Source of the DNA: Paratrimastix pyriformis
Lineage: Eukaryota; Preaxostyla; Paratrimastigidae
Direction of reading: 5' to 3'
Length of the DNA: 64,000 bases
NCBI GenBank assembly: GCA_027972325.1
Contig: JAPMOS010000164.1
Location: 1 to 64,000, forward strand
Part shown: positions 18,891-29,219 of the stretch, in pieces
Layout: every line of letters starts with the position of its first letter
Numbering within the stretch: position 1 is the stretch's first letter
Made by a program: the position numbers and the translations under genes
The notes under the pieces: generated by a model
Told to the model about the DNA's origin: nothing
What the model saw: the letters and a program-made list of their open reading frames with translations, nothing else
Databases searched by the model: none

Positions 18891-21548
18891 AGGAAGGTGG
18901 CCATCTGCCCTTCCCGGACGGAGGTGGAGGCACTGTTGCGGGACAAGAAGAAGGAGGAGTATGATGTTATGGTTGGGAAAATGGAAAAGTACCGTGGGAA
19001 GGTTGCGCAAATGTTGCGAGAGGCAGCTGTGAAGGGGGAGGAGCCATCATTTGAACAGATGAGTGAGTTTCTTCGGGTAACAGCTGGCTGCGTTTTCGGC
19101 TATAGGGATGTGATGAATACGGATCGAGATTTTGAGCCTTTCAGGATAAAGAAATTGAGGAGGAGAGCGCTGGCGGAGGAGGACTTGAGTAAGAGGAAGG
19201 AGATGTTGAAACAGTTGGCGAAGATGAGGTCGGTGCATTATGGTAAGAGAGATAGGGCATTGGAGGGAAAGCGCAAGCGTATCTATAAGGGTATCATGAC
19301 GGATGGCGCGGCGCCAATTACAACCTACGTGACTCGAAATGCGGAGGGGAAGATGGACAGGGTGGTGTCGGACTCGGCGGAGGTTAAGAGGGGATGGTGG
19401 GGATTCATGGCGGGGCTTGCAAAAAGGAAGCTGCCGGTGGGGGACGGGGGGCAAAGACTGAAGGAGGTAACGGGAGGCGTGGGTGGAAGGGTAATTATGG
19501 CCCCTCTGACGACGCATGATATCCAGACAATACTGGGGGCTTTGCCGGACGGGAAAGCGGCTGGCCCGGATGGAGTGACGGCGGAGATGGTCCATGCTTG
19601 TCAGGACGAAATTAAGGAGTGGTTGGGGAGGCGATACAACGAGATGTTGGAGAAGTCTGAGGTTCCTGAGGAGCTGAAACTCAGCTCGGTCTATATGGCA
19701 ACCAAATCGCAGACGGAGCATCCGGGGGATCCGGCCGGTAGAAGGCCTATAACTTTAATACAGGTTTTTTTGAAAGGACTGCAGGTAGTGATTGCCTCGA
19801 GATTTCAAGACTGGTGCGTTGAAAAAGGGGTATTCGGGGCGGAGCAGTTTGGTTTCCTGAGGGATCGGAGGATTGAGACGCCTATTGCCGAGATTTTGGG
19901 GGTGTTGACGGACTCGAAGATTATGGGAGGTAAGGAGTTCCACATGTGCGCGCTAGATATAAGAAAGGCCTATGATACAGTTGACATGGAGGCGCTCAGA
20001 AGGGGGTTGAGAAGGATGGGGGTGGAAGAGGAATTTGTCAGGTATGTGGACAGCTTGTATGAGGGGAGAAAGGCGCGGGTGATCACGGGGTACGGGTTGA
20101 CGGATAGCTATGACATTGAGAGAGGAATTAGTCAAGGGGACCCGTTGTCCTGCCTGCTGTTTATCTCCTTCATGGAGGGAGTCTTGGCGGAGGTGAGACG
20201 ACAGGAGGGGGGCTATATTCTGGATAGCGGCAGGAAGGTAAAGGTGTTGGCATTTGCGGACGATATTATGTTGGTGACGAGAACAAGGGAACAGATGGTC
20301 CGTTTGGTGAATACGGTAAGGCGGAAAGTGGAAGAGGCTGGTATGGAGCTGTCGTGGAGCAAGTGTGACTACCTGTGTGGCGGGGTGAAGGGGAAGACGG
20401 ACTTGGATCTGGGAGAGGGTCGGAAGATCAGAGTGCAGCAAAAGGGTGGAGCAATTCGGTATCTTGGGATATGGATAGATGAGGAGATGAACATGAAGGT
20501 CAACACGGAGAAGGTGATCCAGAAAATGTGTGGGCGACTGCACAGGCTCATGGACAAGAAGGTCCCTCCGAGGTTGATGGTGCAAATGATTAATGAGTGT
20601 GTCTCGACTTGCCTACAATACACGGCGAGGCAGTGCCCAATGCCGACAAGGGACTTGGAAACACTGAAGCAGAGATATGCGAGGGTGTTCAGGGAAATCG
20701 GAGGTCGTATTGGGAAATGCGACCCGGCAGAGGTGCTGTTCTTTCCGGAGGAGGAAGGGGGTATGGGGCTGAAGGACCCGATTGATGTCCATGATATGAT
20801 GGTGATGACACAAATTCTGGGGAGGATGGCGGACGAGCAGGGGTGTGGAGTGGTGCTGAGGGAGGAGATCGCGCTGCTGCAGAAATTGTGGACGACGCGT
20901 GAGCCGCTGTTGGATGATGCAGGGAAGTGGGTGAAGATGCACGGGCAGGAGAAGATGCCGGGGGTGGTGATTGGGGCGTTGCAGGTGATGCACAGGAGAG
21001 ACATGGCGATCCTGAGGGACGGTGAGAAACTGAAGGAGGAAGTGAAGTACGGCATGCCGACGACACTGGAAGAGATGGCGGAGCCCTGCAAGATAACAAA
21101 GAAGCACAGACAGACCCTCATGAAAAGGAAGATTCGGAGTGTGGCGGACCTCATCATAGGGGGAAGATTTCATTGGAAAGGGGTGATGCCGCAGTATGTG
21201 GAGACGATCAAAAAGCGGGTGTGTCTGTATGGTAACAGGGTGAGTCCGGACTATCTGATAGAATCGAAGGCGGAGGGGCTGCTGCGGAGGGGGCAGCGGA
21301 TTGTGAAGGAGCATCGTGGAGAGATACGACTGGTCTGGGTTAAGGGACATCAGGAAACTAGTGCGTCGCTGGATGCGGAGGGGAACAGATTGGCAGCCAA
21401 GATTGCGGGACGGAGCTTAAAGATGGAGCCGAGCGTGGTGCCCGAAGAGAAAGGATGGGGATTCAAGTGTGTGCAGGAGAAGTGGATGAGAGATGAAGCT
21501 GGAGACAGTGAGGACGGAGGATGGGGGAGGACGAGGTCGCATGTGTGA
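18732..21548 (+). CDS. A2b reverse transcriptase polyprotein, 938-aa open frame
   Basis: Intact non-LTR RT. Landmarks: GKAAGPDGVTAEM (~275), GRRPITLI (~337), AEQFGFLRDRR (~370), motif A CALDIRKAYDTVD (~405-417), motif B GISQGDPLSCLLF (~465), catalytic motif C AFADDIML (~508), thumb IRYLGIWIDEEM (~575). The end of an RNase H domain follows (LVWVKGHQETSASLDAEGNR, ~865) with Ala where A2a keeps the conserved Asp. The front of RNase H (TDGS...E...DS) is missing in both A2a and A2b but present in A3, so this lineage lost part of the domain. After ~21470 the sequence diverges from A2a and the frame closes at 21548. Confidence 0.9.
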   Translation: MDLCLSTQGTMGRVLDNLFVWRNDEIQWQAVTDHHMIVTDLRNMAPSAVKMARRKVAICPSRTEVEALLRDKKKEEYDVMVGKMEKYRGKVAQMLREAAVKGEEPSFEQMSEFLRVTAGCVFGYRDVMNTDRDFEPFRIKKLRRRALAEEDLSKRKEMLKQLAKMRSVHYGKRDRALEGKRKRIYKGIMTDGAAPITTYVTRNAEGKMDRVVSDSAEVKRGWWGFMAGLAKRKLPVGDGGQRLKEVTGGVGGRVIMAPLTTHDIQTILGALPDGKAAGPDGVTAEMVHACQDEIKEWLGRRYNEMLEKSEVPEELKLSSVYMATKSQTEHPGDPAGRRPITLIQVFLKGLQVVIASRFQDWCVEKGVFGAEQFGFLRDRRIETPIAEILGVLTDSKIMGGKEFHMCALDIRKAYDTVDMEALRRGLRRMGVEEEFVRYVDSLYEGRKARVITGYGLTDSYDIERGISQGDPLSCLLFISFMEGVLAEVRRQEGGYILDSGRKVKVLAFADDIMLVTRTREQMVRLVNTVRRKVEEAGMELSWSKCDYLCGGVKGKTDLDLGEGRKIRVQQKGGAIRYLGIWIDEEMNMKVNTEKVIQKMCGRLHRLMDKKVPPRLMVQMINECVSTCLQYTARQCPMPTRDLETLKQRYARVFREIGGRIGKCDPAEVLFFPEEEGGMGLKDPIDVHDMMVMTQILGRMADEQGCGVVLREEIALLQKLWTTREPLLDDAGKWVKMHGQEKMPGVVIGALQVMHRRDMAILRDGEKLKEEVKYGMPTTLEEMAEPCKITKKHRQTLMKRKIRSVADLIIGGRFHWKGVMPQYVETIKKRVCLYGNRVSPDYLIESKAEGLLRRGQRIVKEHRGEIRLVWVKGHQETSASLDAEGNRLAAKIAGRSLKMEPSVVPEEKGWGFKCVQEKWMRDEAGDSEDGGWGRTRSHV

Positions 21549-21599
21549 GGGAAAGGAAAAAAGAATGGCATAGATTCAACGGAGGGGATCAAAAACGAG

Positions 21600-22449
21600 A
21601 TGACACCGGCTGGCGATGACGGCAATCCTGCAGCGGTATATCACGGCCAACATCCGGTTCTACATCAACGGGGAGGGGGATGGGAAGTGTTGGTTGATGG
21701 GATGAACCACTCTGTGTTGAGTGAACCACAGTGCCCAGGGATGGCGGGATGTGGGGAGAGATGGAAAGGGGCGGATGCAGTGAAGCTAATTGAGTGGTTG
21801 GACAAGGCGGAGGGAGCTGAAGACCCGGACCAGCTGCTCGAGGAGAAGTGGGTAGAGCCGATGGGCGAGTGTGTGAAGATAAGGGGCAGGCAGATCACGA
21901 AGGTGAGGCTATGGCAATTGATGGAGAGGTCCCGGGGAGATGGTTTCGGGCGAGAACATGGGACAGTTTTTGGGAAAGGTTCTCGACAGAGGTAGCTGAG
22001 ATGTGTGACCGATATGAGGAAGGGAAAAGCACGACAGTAAAGGAGGGCGGACGCATATGAGTACGCTGAGGAACCAATGGACGACTCCCCACACTATATC
22101 TTCGTTGCTGAGGCAGGCGGGAAGCCTAACGGTGATGGCGTTTTCGCACCCAGGGAATGCGGATCTCAGTTTCCCAGAGTATAGAACGCCGAGTAAGGAA
22201 GACTGGTTCCTGGGAGGTTCGGTGGATGGGTACGGGCTATTTAAGGAGAATCGGGACTTGTTGATTTATGCGAATCCGGAATATAACCCCAAGGAGGAGA
22301 TGGATCGGTTTTTCCGAGCAATTGGAGAGTGGGCGGAGAGTCCGATTGGTAGAGGAGGGAAAAGAGCGTTTAGATGCATTGTTATTGTGCCGTACGGGGA
22401 AGGGAAAGCGAACAGAATCCAGCCGGGGAGTGAGCCGAACACGGTGTGA
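21600..22449 (+). CDS. A2b zinc-knuckle remnant and PCIF1-like methyltransferase domain
   Basis: After the degraded CCHC region (21610-21790) comes WDSFWERFSTEVAEMCDRYEEG, which recalls the FWxRVxxLLxRY helix of PCIF1. The core follows in the frame 22057-22449: AFSHPGNADLSFPEY (compare FASPLNxYFxxY), DWFLGGSVDG (compare DxYFGSxG), then IYANPEYNPKEEMDRFF (compare FEANPPFxEExM, the catalytic motif IV) and AFRCIVIVPYGEG (compare the strand FIVFIPEW). PCIF1 is the cap-specific m6Am methyltransferase of animals, with relatives in protists. Here NPPF reads NPEY, which may mean loss of catalysis. The element may use the domain to bind or modify capped RNA; that part is inference. Confidence 0.65.
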
Positions 22450-22970
22450 GCTTGGCGATCAAGGGGGACATTCAGATGCGTGAGCTTTTCATCATCCAGG
22501 AGGGTGGGTTTGCCTTTGGGAGCCGAGTTTCTGGCGCACCGGGAGGAAAGTGGTGGGGAAGGCGCGGTTTGATGTGGGGATTCTGATGTTCGAGAATGGG
22601 CGGGCTAGGGAGAGATTCCCGATGGATCCAGCCCGTTGTGGGCTTTGGAGGCGATGTTGAGGAAGGAGGCCGGGAGTTGCATGGTGCAGGTAAACTATGT
22701 GGGCCGCCCGAGAGATGGGGAAGCGCTTTACAACTGGAGGGGATATCGGAGGCGGTGGTGACGAAGGTGATGAGGAGGTTGAGAGCGAAGTGCGGTTTTA
22801 AGATGGAATACGCGAATGCATGTAGACTGGCAGCGGAAATGGGAATTGTGGATGAAGACACTCAAAAGGAGGTGGGAAGCGAGCTGGCAGGAATCAGGAA
22901 AACGATGCTCATAGCGATTCAGCAAAGGAAGAAGTGCGAAAACGAGGCAGGAATGAAAGAAGAGCTGTAG
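22449..22970 (+). CDS. A2b C-terminal tail of the PCIF1-like ORF
   Basis: Continues the preceding domain over frame slips: MRELFIIQEGGFAFGSRVSG (22475-22530), matching the region after the PCIF1 IPEW strand in layout, NYVGRPRDGEALYNW (near 22690), then a helical end ITKVMRRLRAK-like segment and MLIAIQQRKKCENEAG before a stop at 22970. No catalytic motif is expected here. Marks the 3' end of the element's coding part. Confidence 0.45.
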
Positions 22971-22971
22971 T

Positions 22972-25900
22972 CCGGAAGTCGGCGGAGACCGCCCCTGGAG
23001 GGACGGTAGCCGACCCATGAACTCCCTGGGGTGCTCTTTCTGCAGGACTTGTCCTGCGGGAAGGCGGCCTGGGGATCATGTCACCCGCGGGCTTCGGCCC
23101 GATTCCGGACTCGGCGCAAGCCGGGAAGGATCACACACACACACACCTCCACTTGATCCTCTTTCGCTTCATCTCCACAATCGCTTCGCTTCCGCACCAA
23201 GTTGGCGTTCCAACACCACCAAAACTCCAAGAGCTGACATTTGATGCCGTTCATGATTTCCTTCGCAAGACTGATGAGTACAGATTTCAGTATCCACGTG
23301 TCACCATGCCCACCTTCTTCCAATGTGCAAGCAGCAAAGTGCAGTTGTATGCCCGCTCGGTTCTCGCGCTTGATCCCACCACCACCAATGACGCCTTTAG
23401 CCGAGCCCTTCTGATCCACCTTCGTCCCAAGCTCATGGTACAGAAGACCGCGCGCCTCTCACAGGTCAGGATGAACATTTCATCCGCCGGTGACCTCCCT
23501 CGCGCACTGGCCGAGTTCTTCGAGGAGTTCAGTTCCCTGTGACCACCTGGACTTCCCGCTGGGGCAAGACCCAAGGCCTTTGCACACGCCCTTGGCCCGC
23601 CCCTCGGCCCCGCTCTCTTGGCGGAGTTCTATCCAGGCTCCAACATCACCCTTGAGCAGGCGTACGGTGGAGCAGCCCAGCTGGCCCAGGCTTTCACGGA
23701 GCAGCCGCCTCATGCAACTGGCCTCCACCCCAACTCCCTCGCTCCCTGGCAAGACCCCGACATCGCCGCCCCGCCTGCCCGCTTTCCCCTCGTGTGCCCC
23801 AACCCAATCCCCGACCAGCCTTCTCCCCAGCCCCTTTTCCAGAGACAGCCCACCCCGGCCACAACATCCACCCCGACAGCCCCAGTGCTTGGGAAGCTCA
23901 GTGCCGCTGAGTACCAACAATGCCAAGCGGAGGGCCGGTGTGTGCGCTGCCGCCAGCACTCAGAAGATGCGGCCCACTGCCCCAGGTTCTCCTCCCAGCC
24001 ATCTCCCGCCTCGTCCACCATCATCTCGGCTGCACCACCGCCCGCAGCCCGCCCGCGCCACAGACCCTGCACCATCCACCGCCCAACCGCGCTACAACTT
24101 CCGCCCCGCCCGCCACACCCGGCGAGAGTGCGAGAGCAGCCGTCATCATGCCTGAAACCACCACCCCGCCCTTTGAGGCCAGCAACCCACCCGTGGACGT
24201 TGACCCGCTCGTCGTTCCTTCGGATGGAAACCTCACACTCCGCGAAGGCGCCCTCCACCTGCACATCCAACACCCGTGTGGCCCCGTCGACGCGGTGGTT
24301 GACACCGGGCAACGGCCTCATTTGTTGGGCATGCCTACGCGAAGACCCTCAACCTCACTCCCCAGCCCCTCACATCCCCGAAGCGAATTCGACTCGCTGA
24401 CGGGAAGGACACCTCGTCACCCACATGACCACCATCACCCTCCAGCTCACGCCTGATGCCCCACCCACTGCCATTGAGCTCCTGATGTGGGACAGCCGGG
24501 AACCCTACCTCCTCCTGGGTACCCCGGCATTGGCGGGCTACAACCTGGACCTGTCGTCCCCGCCAGCCATCAGCTACAGAGGCCGCCCGGACGAGGACGA
24601 CGACGACGACTGCCTTGCCCTTCTGCCAATCCCCGTGATCGTCCCTTCGAGAGGGGACTTTTTCCGGAAGGGGCCGCCCCCAACGGCCCAGGGCAAGTCC
24701 CGGGTCCCCTTGAGTCCGTCCCCATTCTTCCCCAACGGTCGCTGCCTTCTGATGAGCCATCTCTTTACAGCGTCCGGGCCACCCCCCTCTGAATCCCCAC
24801 CTGCTGTGGGGGCAGCGGTGGAGTGTGAAGATGGGCTGGTGTGTAACCCACGAGCAGCCCAGGCCGTCCAACAGCCGCCCACTGAACAACCGGCCCTGCC
24901 GCCTGCTACCGCGCTCGACGCCCGCCCGAGTCGCCGCGCGAACCCTCGCAACAACCCTTCACCCTGGCAACGAGCCAACAACCCACCACCACCCACCACC
25001 AGCGACCTGACTGTTCAGCGCCGCTGTCCACAACCACTCCACCCGCACCTCTCCTCAGCCTCCCCACCTCACCAGTCCCCGACCTGCCACCAACCCCTTG
25101 CCCCGTGCATCCGGGGTCCTCACCCCGGAGCAACGCTGGGTCATGGCCAAGCTTGTCTTCGACAACGCGGACCTCTTTGGCGACATCGTGCCAGAGGCCG
25201 CGGACCTCCCTGCTTTCTCCGTCGAGCTCAAACCTGGCACCACCCCCATCACCCAACCACCTCGCCGCCTTCCCCCCGACAAGGCCGAATTCCTCCGCCA
25301 TGCCCTCGATGCCCTACAAGAGGCCCAAGTCATCCGCCCCAGTGAATCTCCCTGGGCATCACCCATCGTCCTGGCACCGAAAGGCCACACCTTCCGCCTC
25401 TGTGCCGACTACACGCGCCTCAACCAGTACGTGGTACGGAATGCCTACCCTCTTCCCAACATCCATGAGCTCCTCGCCAAGTTCGCCGGCTGTCCCCTGT
25501 TGTCGCACTTCGACCTCTCAGCCGGGTACCACCAGATTGCCGTATCACCTGCCTCAGTGCCTGTCCTGGCCTTCACCACACCAATTGGCCTGTTCGAGTA
25601 CACCAAAATGCCGTTTGGCATAGCGACAGCCGCCGCCCACTTTGAGATCTGCATGGCACAAGCGCTTTCGGCCGAGGCCGACATTAGCACCTACCAGGAC
25701 GACATATCCATCCACTCCACTGGTTTTGCCAACTTCTTTGCCACCCACACGCGATTCTTCGCAATTGTCCGCCGACGGAAGCTTCGCCTCAAGGGGCCCA
25801 AGTGCGACATTGCGCCCGAAGAGCTCCCCTTCGTTGGAATGCTGGTCTCCGCCGGCACAGTCCGCATCGATCCCGCCCGCACCTCCGCAGTCGCTGCCAT

Positions 25901-26940
25901 GACATCTCCCACCACCCGGGAACAGCTCCGCAGCGCTATGGGCTTCTTCACATATTTCCAGAATTTCCTGCTCGACTTCGCCACCACATCTGCACCACTG
26001 TGGACCACCCTCCACGCCTCCTCTTTCACCTGGACACCTGAAGCCGACCGTGCCTTCACCACCATCAAGAACCAACTTGCCCACAACCCCGACACACCTC
26101 CACCACCGCGACCCTGACCTCCCTCATCCTGAAGACCGACGCCAGCGGCACCGGCATCAGCGCAGTCCTGATCCAGCTCAGAGACGGACAACCGGAGCCC
26201 ATCACCTTCCTCAGCCGCCAACTGACCACCACCGAACGCCGCCTCCTCACCACAACCGAAGCCGAACTCCTGGCCATCGCTTGGTCAATGCCCCGCATCC
26301 GCCCATACCTCCGGGGCCGTTGACTGTGGAAACAGATCATTCGAACTTATTGTGGGCCCGCAACAGCCAGAACCCCAAGATCCAGCGCTGGGCCCTCTGC
26401 CTCAATGAACACCCCTGCGTGATTGTTCACCGCCCGGGTAAGTGCAACATTGCCGACTTCTGAGCCGTGCCCCCACCACCCCTCATTTGACCACCCTGCC
26501 CGCTGCCCCTGAACCAACACAACCAACCTTGCGATGCTGTGCCATCAGCACCCCCGTGACCGCCACAAACACCCCAGTCACTCCACCAACACCCCCGAAC
26601 CGCCCGTCCACCCAACACTCCCTGATGACTTTGTCGAAGCCAACACCTCCGCCCCTCCTTGACCAGCTGCCCTACGACATCGACGACAATGGCATCATCC
26701 GCCTCCACGACACCCCGCCCCCGACCTCCTCTCACCGCTCTTCGCCCTGGCCCACAGCCACCCCCCTTGCATGGGCGCGAGACGCACCACTGAGCGCCTT
26801 CAACAAGCCATCACCTGGCCCCACATCTCTGCCGACATCACCCGCCTGACCGCGTCCTGCCCCTCTGCCAACGAGCCAAGTCCTCCCCCTCCAAGGCCCC
26901 CACCCTGTACTCGACCGCCACAGAAGCGCCGCTACAAGCA
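22972..26940 (+). mobile_element. Ty3/gypsy fossil (broken, 3' end cut off by LINE B1)
   Basis: Old LTR-retrotransposon copy on the plus strand. Parts in order: gag-like region (23.08-23.95 kb) ending in a zinc-knuckle-like CxxC...H...C near 23.94, a protease-like DTG region near 24.30, a Ty3/gypsy-type RT (about 25.1-26.1, with a YQDD box), RNase H (26.12-26.33) and the beginning of an integrase-like region (about 26.8-26.93). No LTR could be recognised at either end. It is broken in several places. The right side stops exactly where the tail of LINE B1 begins, so B1 probably inserted into it. Age: older than B1. Confidence 0.8.
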
Positions 26941-27179
26941 GAGAGAGACATGCTGTGTATTTGCGAGGACGCAGGCGAAGAGAAACTTTACTCCCGCCTT
27001 CGCGTCGCGCGTTACACGTTCCGATGGGGCCCTGGGCCTAATGACCTCGTGTTGGGCTCCTCTCGGCCGGGGCAGCCGCGGCGAGCGGAGCCCCAGTGGG
27101 TGGGTGATAGGGGGCGGCGGGGAGGTGGGGTGCCTTGTGTCAGGGGTGCGGCTCGTCGGCAGCCGCCCTGTTCCGCATG

Positions 27180-27760
27180 GTCATCAGGGCCAGGGCGTCG
27201 CGCACGAGCAGGGTGGCGAGGGAGGAGAGGCACTCTGGAGGCCCAGCCGGATCTCAGGCGGGGAGGCCGGGGTGGTCCGAGAGAGGGCCTGCAGCGTGGC
27301 CCGAGGGACGACTCCCCGCGCCGAGAGGACGACCGGGACCACGCGGCAGGGTTGCCCGGTGGCTTTCGAGATCGACCGACAAAGCTCGGCGTAGTGGGTG
27401 GCTTTTCCCGCTGCCAGGGCGGGCCATCCCTGGCTGTCGCCCCTGTGATGGCCACGTCCACGAGCCACCAGGCGCCGTCGGGGCCCGAGACTGCAGGACC
27501 AGGTCCGGGTGCAGGTCTCGAAAGGCCGCTGGGATCTCATCCAGCAGGGGTTGCGGGAGGGCCGGCTGACGGTTGGTTGCCGAGACGCCCAGGTAGTGCC
27601 GGATCACCCAGGCGTCCTGGCCGCCGAACCAGGCCCACAGGCGGCGGACGGCACGGTCGTGCCTGGCCGTGTAGTAGTGGTGGAACCTGCCGCAGGCCGA
27701 CAGCAGGTGGGCCATGGTCTCTGGGGCCCCGTGGCAGAGCGGGCAGGGTGTGGTCCAGGC
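27180..27760 (-). CDS. B1 CCHC knuckle and RLE-like nuclease end
   Basis: Zinc knuckle CPLCHGAPETMAHLLSACGR (C-x2-C-x8-H-x4-C, near 27740-27680), then a helical linker (HDRAVRRLWAWFGGQ) and DLHPDLVLQSRAP (near 27505) with a following WTWPS/LDVA-type strand. The PD...D-x-A spacing is that of the restriction-like endonuclease of R2-type LINEs; B2 keeps the strand as WWLLDVAVTG. Position after RNase H at the C-terminus agrees with RLE elements. Several frame changes occur, for example near 27480. Expected role: second-strand or target nicking. Confidence 0.6.
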
Positions 27761-28159
27761 AGCGCCCCTTGGCCCGCGTAGAGGGCGCGGATGGTTGCCA
27801 GGGTGGGGAACGTGCCAAAGAGCAGCCAGACGAGGCGGCGCACCTTCCAGGCGGGGCCGCGAGCTGCCGCCAGGCCGCCGAGGCCAGCTTCTGCTCGAGT
27901 GTGTCGAGGGTCACCCCGATGAGGCCATGCTCCGGCGCTGTAGCCACTCGCGGCTGTCTTCCTCACATTGGAGGGCAAGGCAGAACCCCGGGCCGCGGCG
28001 GTGGTGAACGGTCGAGCAGGGAACGGCAGGGCGCATCCACCGGTCCTGATGGCCGGAACCGGAGCGGGCTGGGCAGGTGAGGCCGATCTGTTGCGGGGCG
28101 GCAGGCTTCCGGGGTTGGTGGCGGGGGCGGCGGGTCTGCCGCCGCGGCCTCCCCGCCAG

Positions 28160-28640
28160 GCGGTCAGCTTGCAGGTTCCCCCCACAGTTGGGGGGCATGA
28201 GGGACGGCGACGTCGGCGTGTGATGGGACGTGGTGACAGAGGAGGCGCGGCCAGCGGGAGAGCAGCTCGTCGCGGATCCGGAGGACGGTCTGCTGGCACT
28301 GAGACAGGCCACAGGACCGGCAAAGGGCGCCGAGGGCGTATGAGCTGTCGGAGAGGAGCAGGATGGCTCGGCTCGGTGGCACCCGCTCCCTGCTGAGCAG
28401 CTCGGCGGCCAGGCGGATGGCCTCCACCTCGGCCTGCGCGTTGCTGGTGGGCCACAGGAGCGTGCGGCGGAGCGCCACCGCTCTGCCGTCGGGGTGGATC
28501 AGGACGGCGGCCGCGCCCCCTCAGGAGCCCCTCGGGTCCGACCTCGAAGGAGCCGTCCGTGAAAACCTGTATCGAGTCCGCCGGCAAGGTGGGCAGCAGC
28601 TCCGCGAGACCCATCAGGCGGAGCTCCTTCCGGCGGTCGC
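28160..28640 (-). CDS. B1 RNase H domain
   Basis: Type I RNase H: SIQVFTDGSFEVGPEG (first Asp, near 28585-28540), NAQAEVEAIRLAAELL (Glu, near 28440), LLLSDSSYALGAL (second Asp, near 28360-28320) and HHVPSHADV (His, near 28225-28200). One frame change separates the first strand from the rest. Removes element RNA from the first cDNA strand. In family B it lies between RT and the RLE-like end, as in Dualen and I-clade LINEs. Confidence 0.8.
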
Positions 28641-29219
28641 GGTGGCCGGCCCCTGCGGGAAGACGTGGGCCCCGGACGAGCTGGTTCCGGAGGAGCCAGC
28701 CTGGCCGCCGGGAGTTGGGGACGAGGCTGTAGGCGTGCCGGGCCTGGTCGTGCGCCAGCCATTGCCACAGGGCCTCAGGGACGGCGATCTCCGTGGCGCA
28801 GGACCTGCGGCGGCGCGGCGGCGGGCTGGGGAGTGAGGGGCGGGCGGCGGCCACCAGGACGCGGGCGAAGGCGTGGGGGCGGGCCCATTGGTCGAGGAAG
28901 TGGCCACCTGGCGGGGGGTTGAGGAGCCGGGCCACCAGGCCCAGGTGGGCCTGACGCAGGGTGGCTTCGATGCGCGGGAGGCCGGGGCCCTGGCCGGGCA
29001 GAAACAGGAAGGCCCGCGGGACGCCGGGGAGGAACTTCTTGTCGGTCCCCAGGGGGCGGCCCGTGAACCAGGCCGCCGCATAGCGTGCCAGGGTGTCTTC
29101 GAGCTTGGCGCACAGGTCGGCCGACGGGCACGCGGCGGTAAGGCCGTACACCAAAGTCGGAAGGGCCCATTGCTTTGTGGCCTCCACCTTTGCCAGCGGG
29201 GGGAGGGCGCAGCCGTGGA

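Larger units (their letters stand above)
13563..22971 (+). mobile_element. LINE family A, long copy A2b
   Basis: The most complete family A copy. Order: ORF1 with RRM-like part (13.56-14.63 kb), unassigned 1.1 kb, a 719-aa ORF with 36-bp repeats, hydrophobic segment and USP-like domain (15.85-18.01), APE endonuclease (18.12-18.89), RT and remnant RNase H (18.73-21.55), zinc knuckle, PCIF1-like domain (21.6-22.5) and a helical tail (to 22.97). Relative to A1 there are about 2.4 kb of extra sequence between the RRM-like and USP-like parts. The 5' end is not determined. The 3' UTR and tail are not recognisable before the Ty3/gypsy fossil begins. Confidence 0.85.

Noticed and set aside
23750-24400. 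Plus- and minus-strand overlapping frames in the gypsy region as host genes
   Set aside because: Pro-rich linker sequence of the fossil element; no independent motif.
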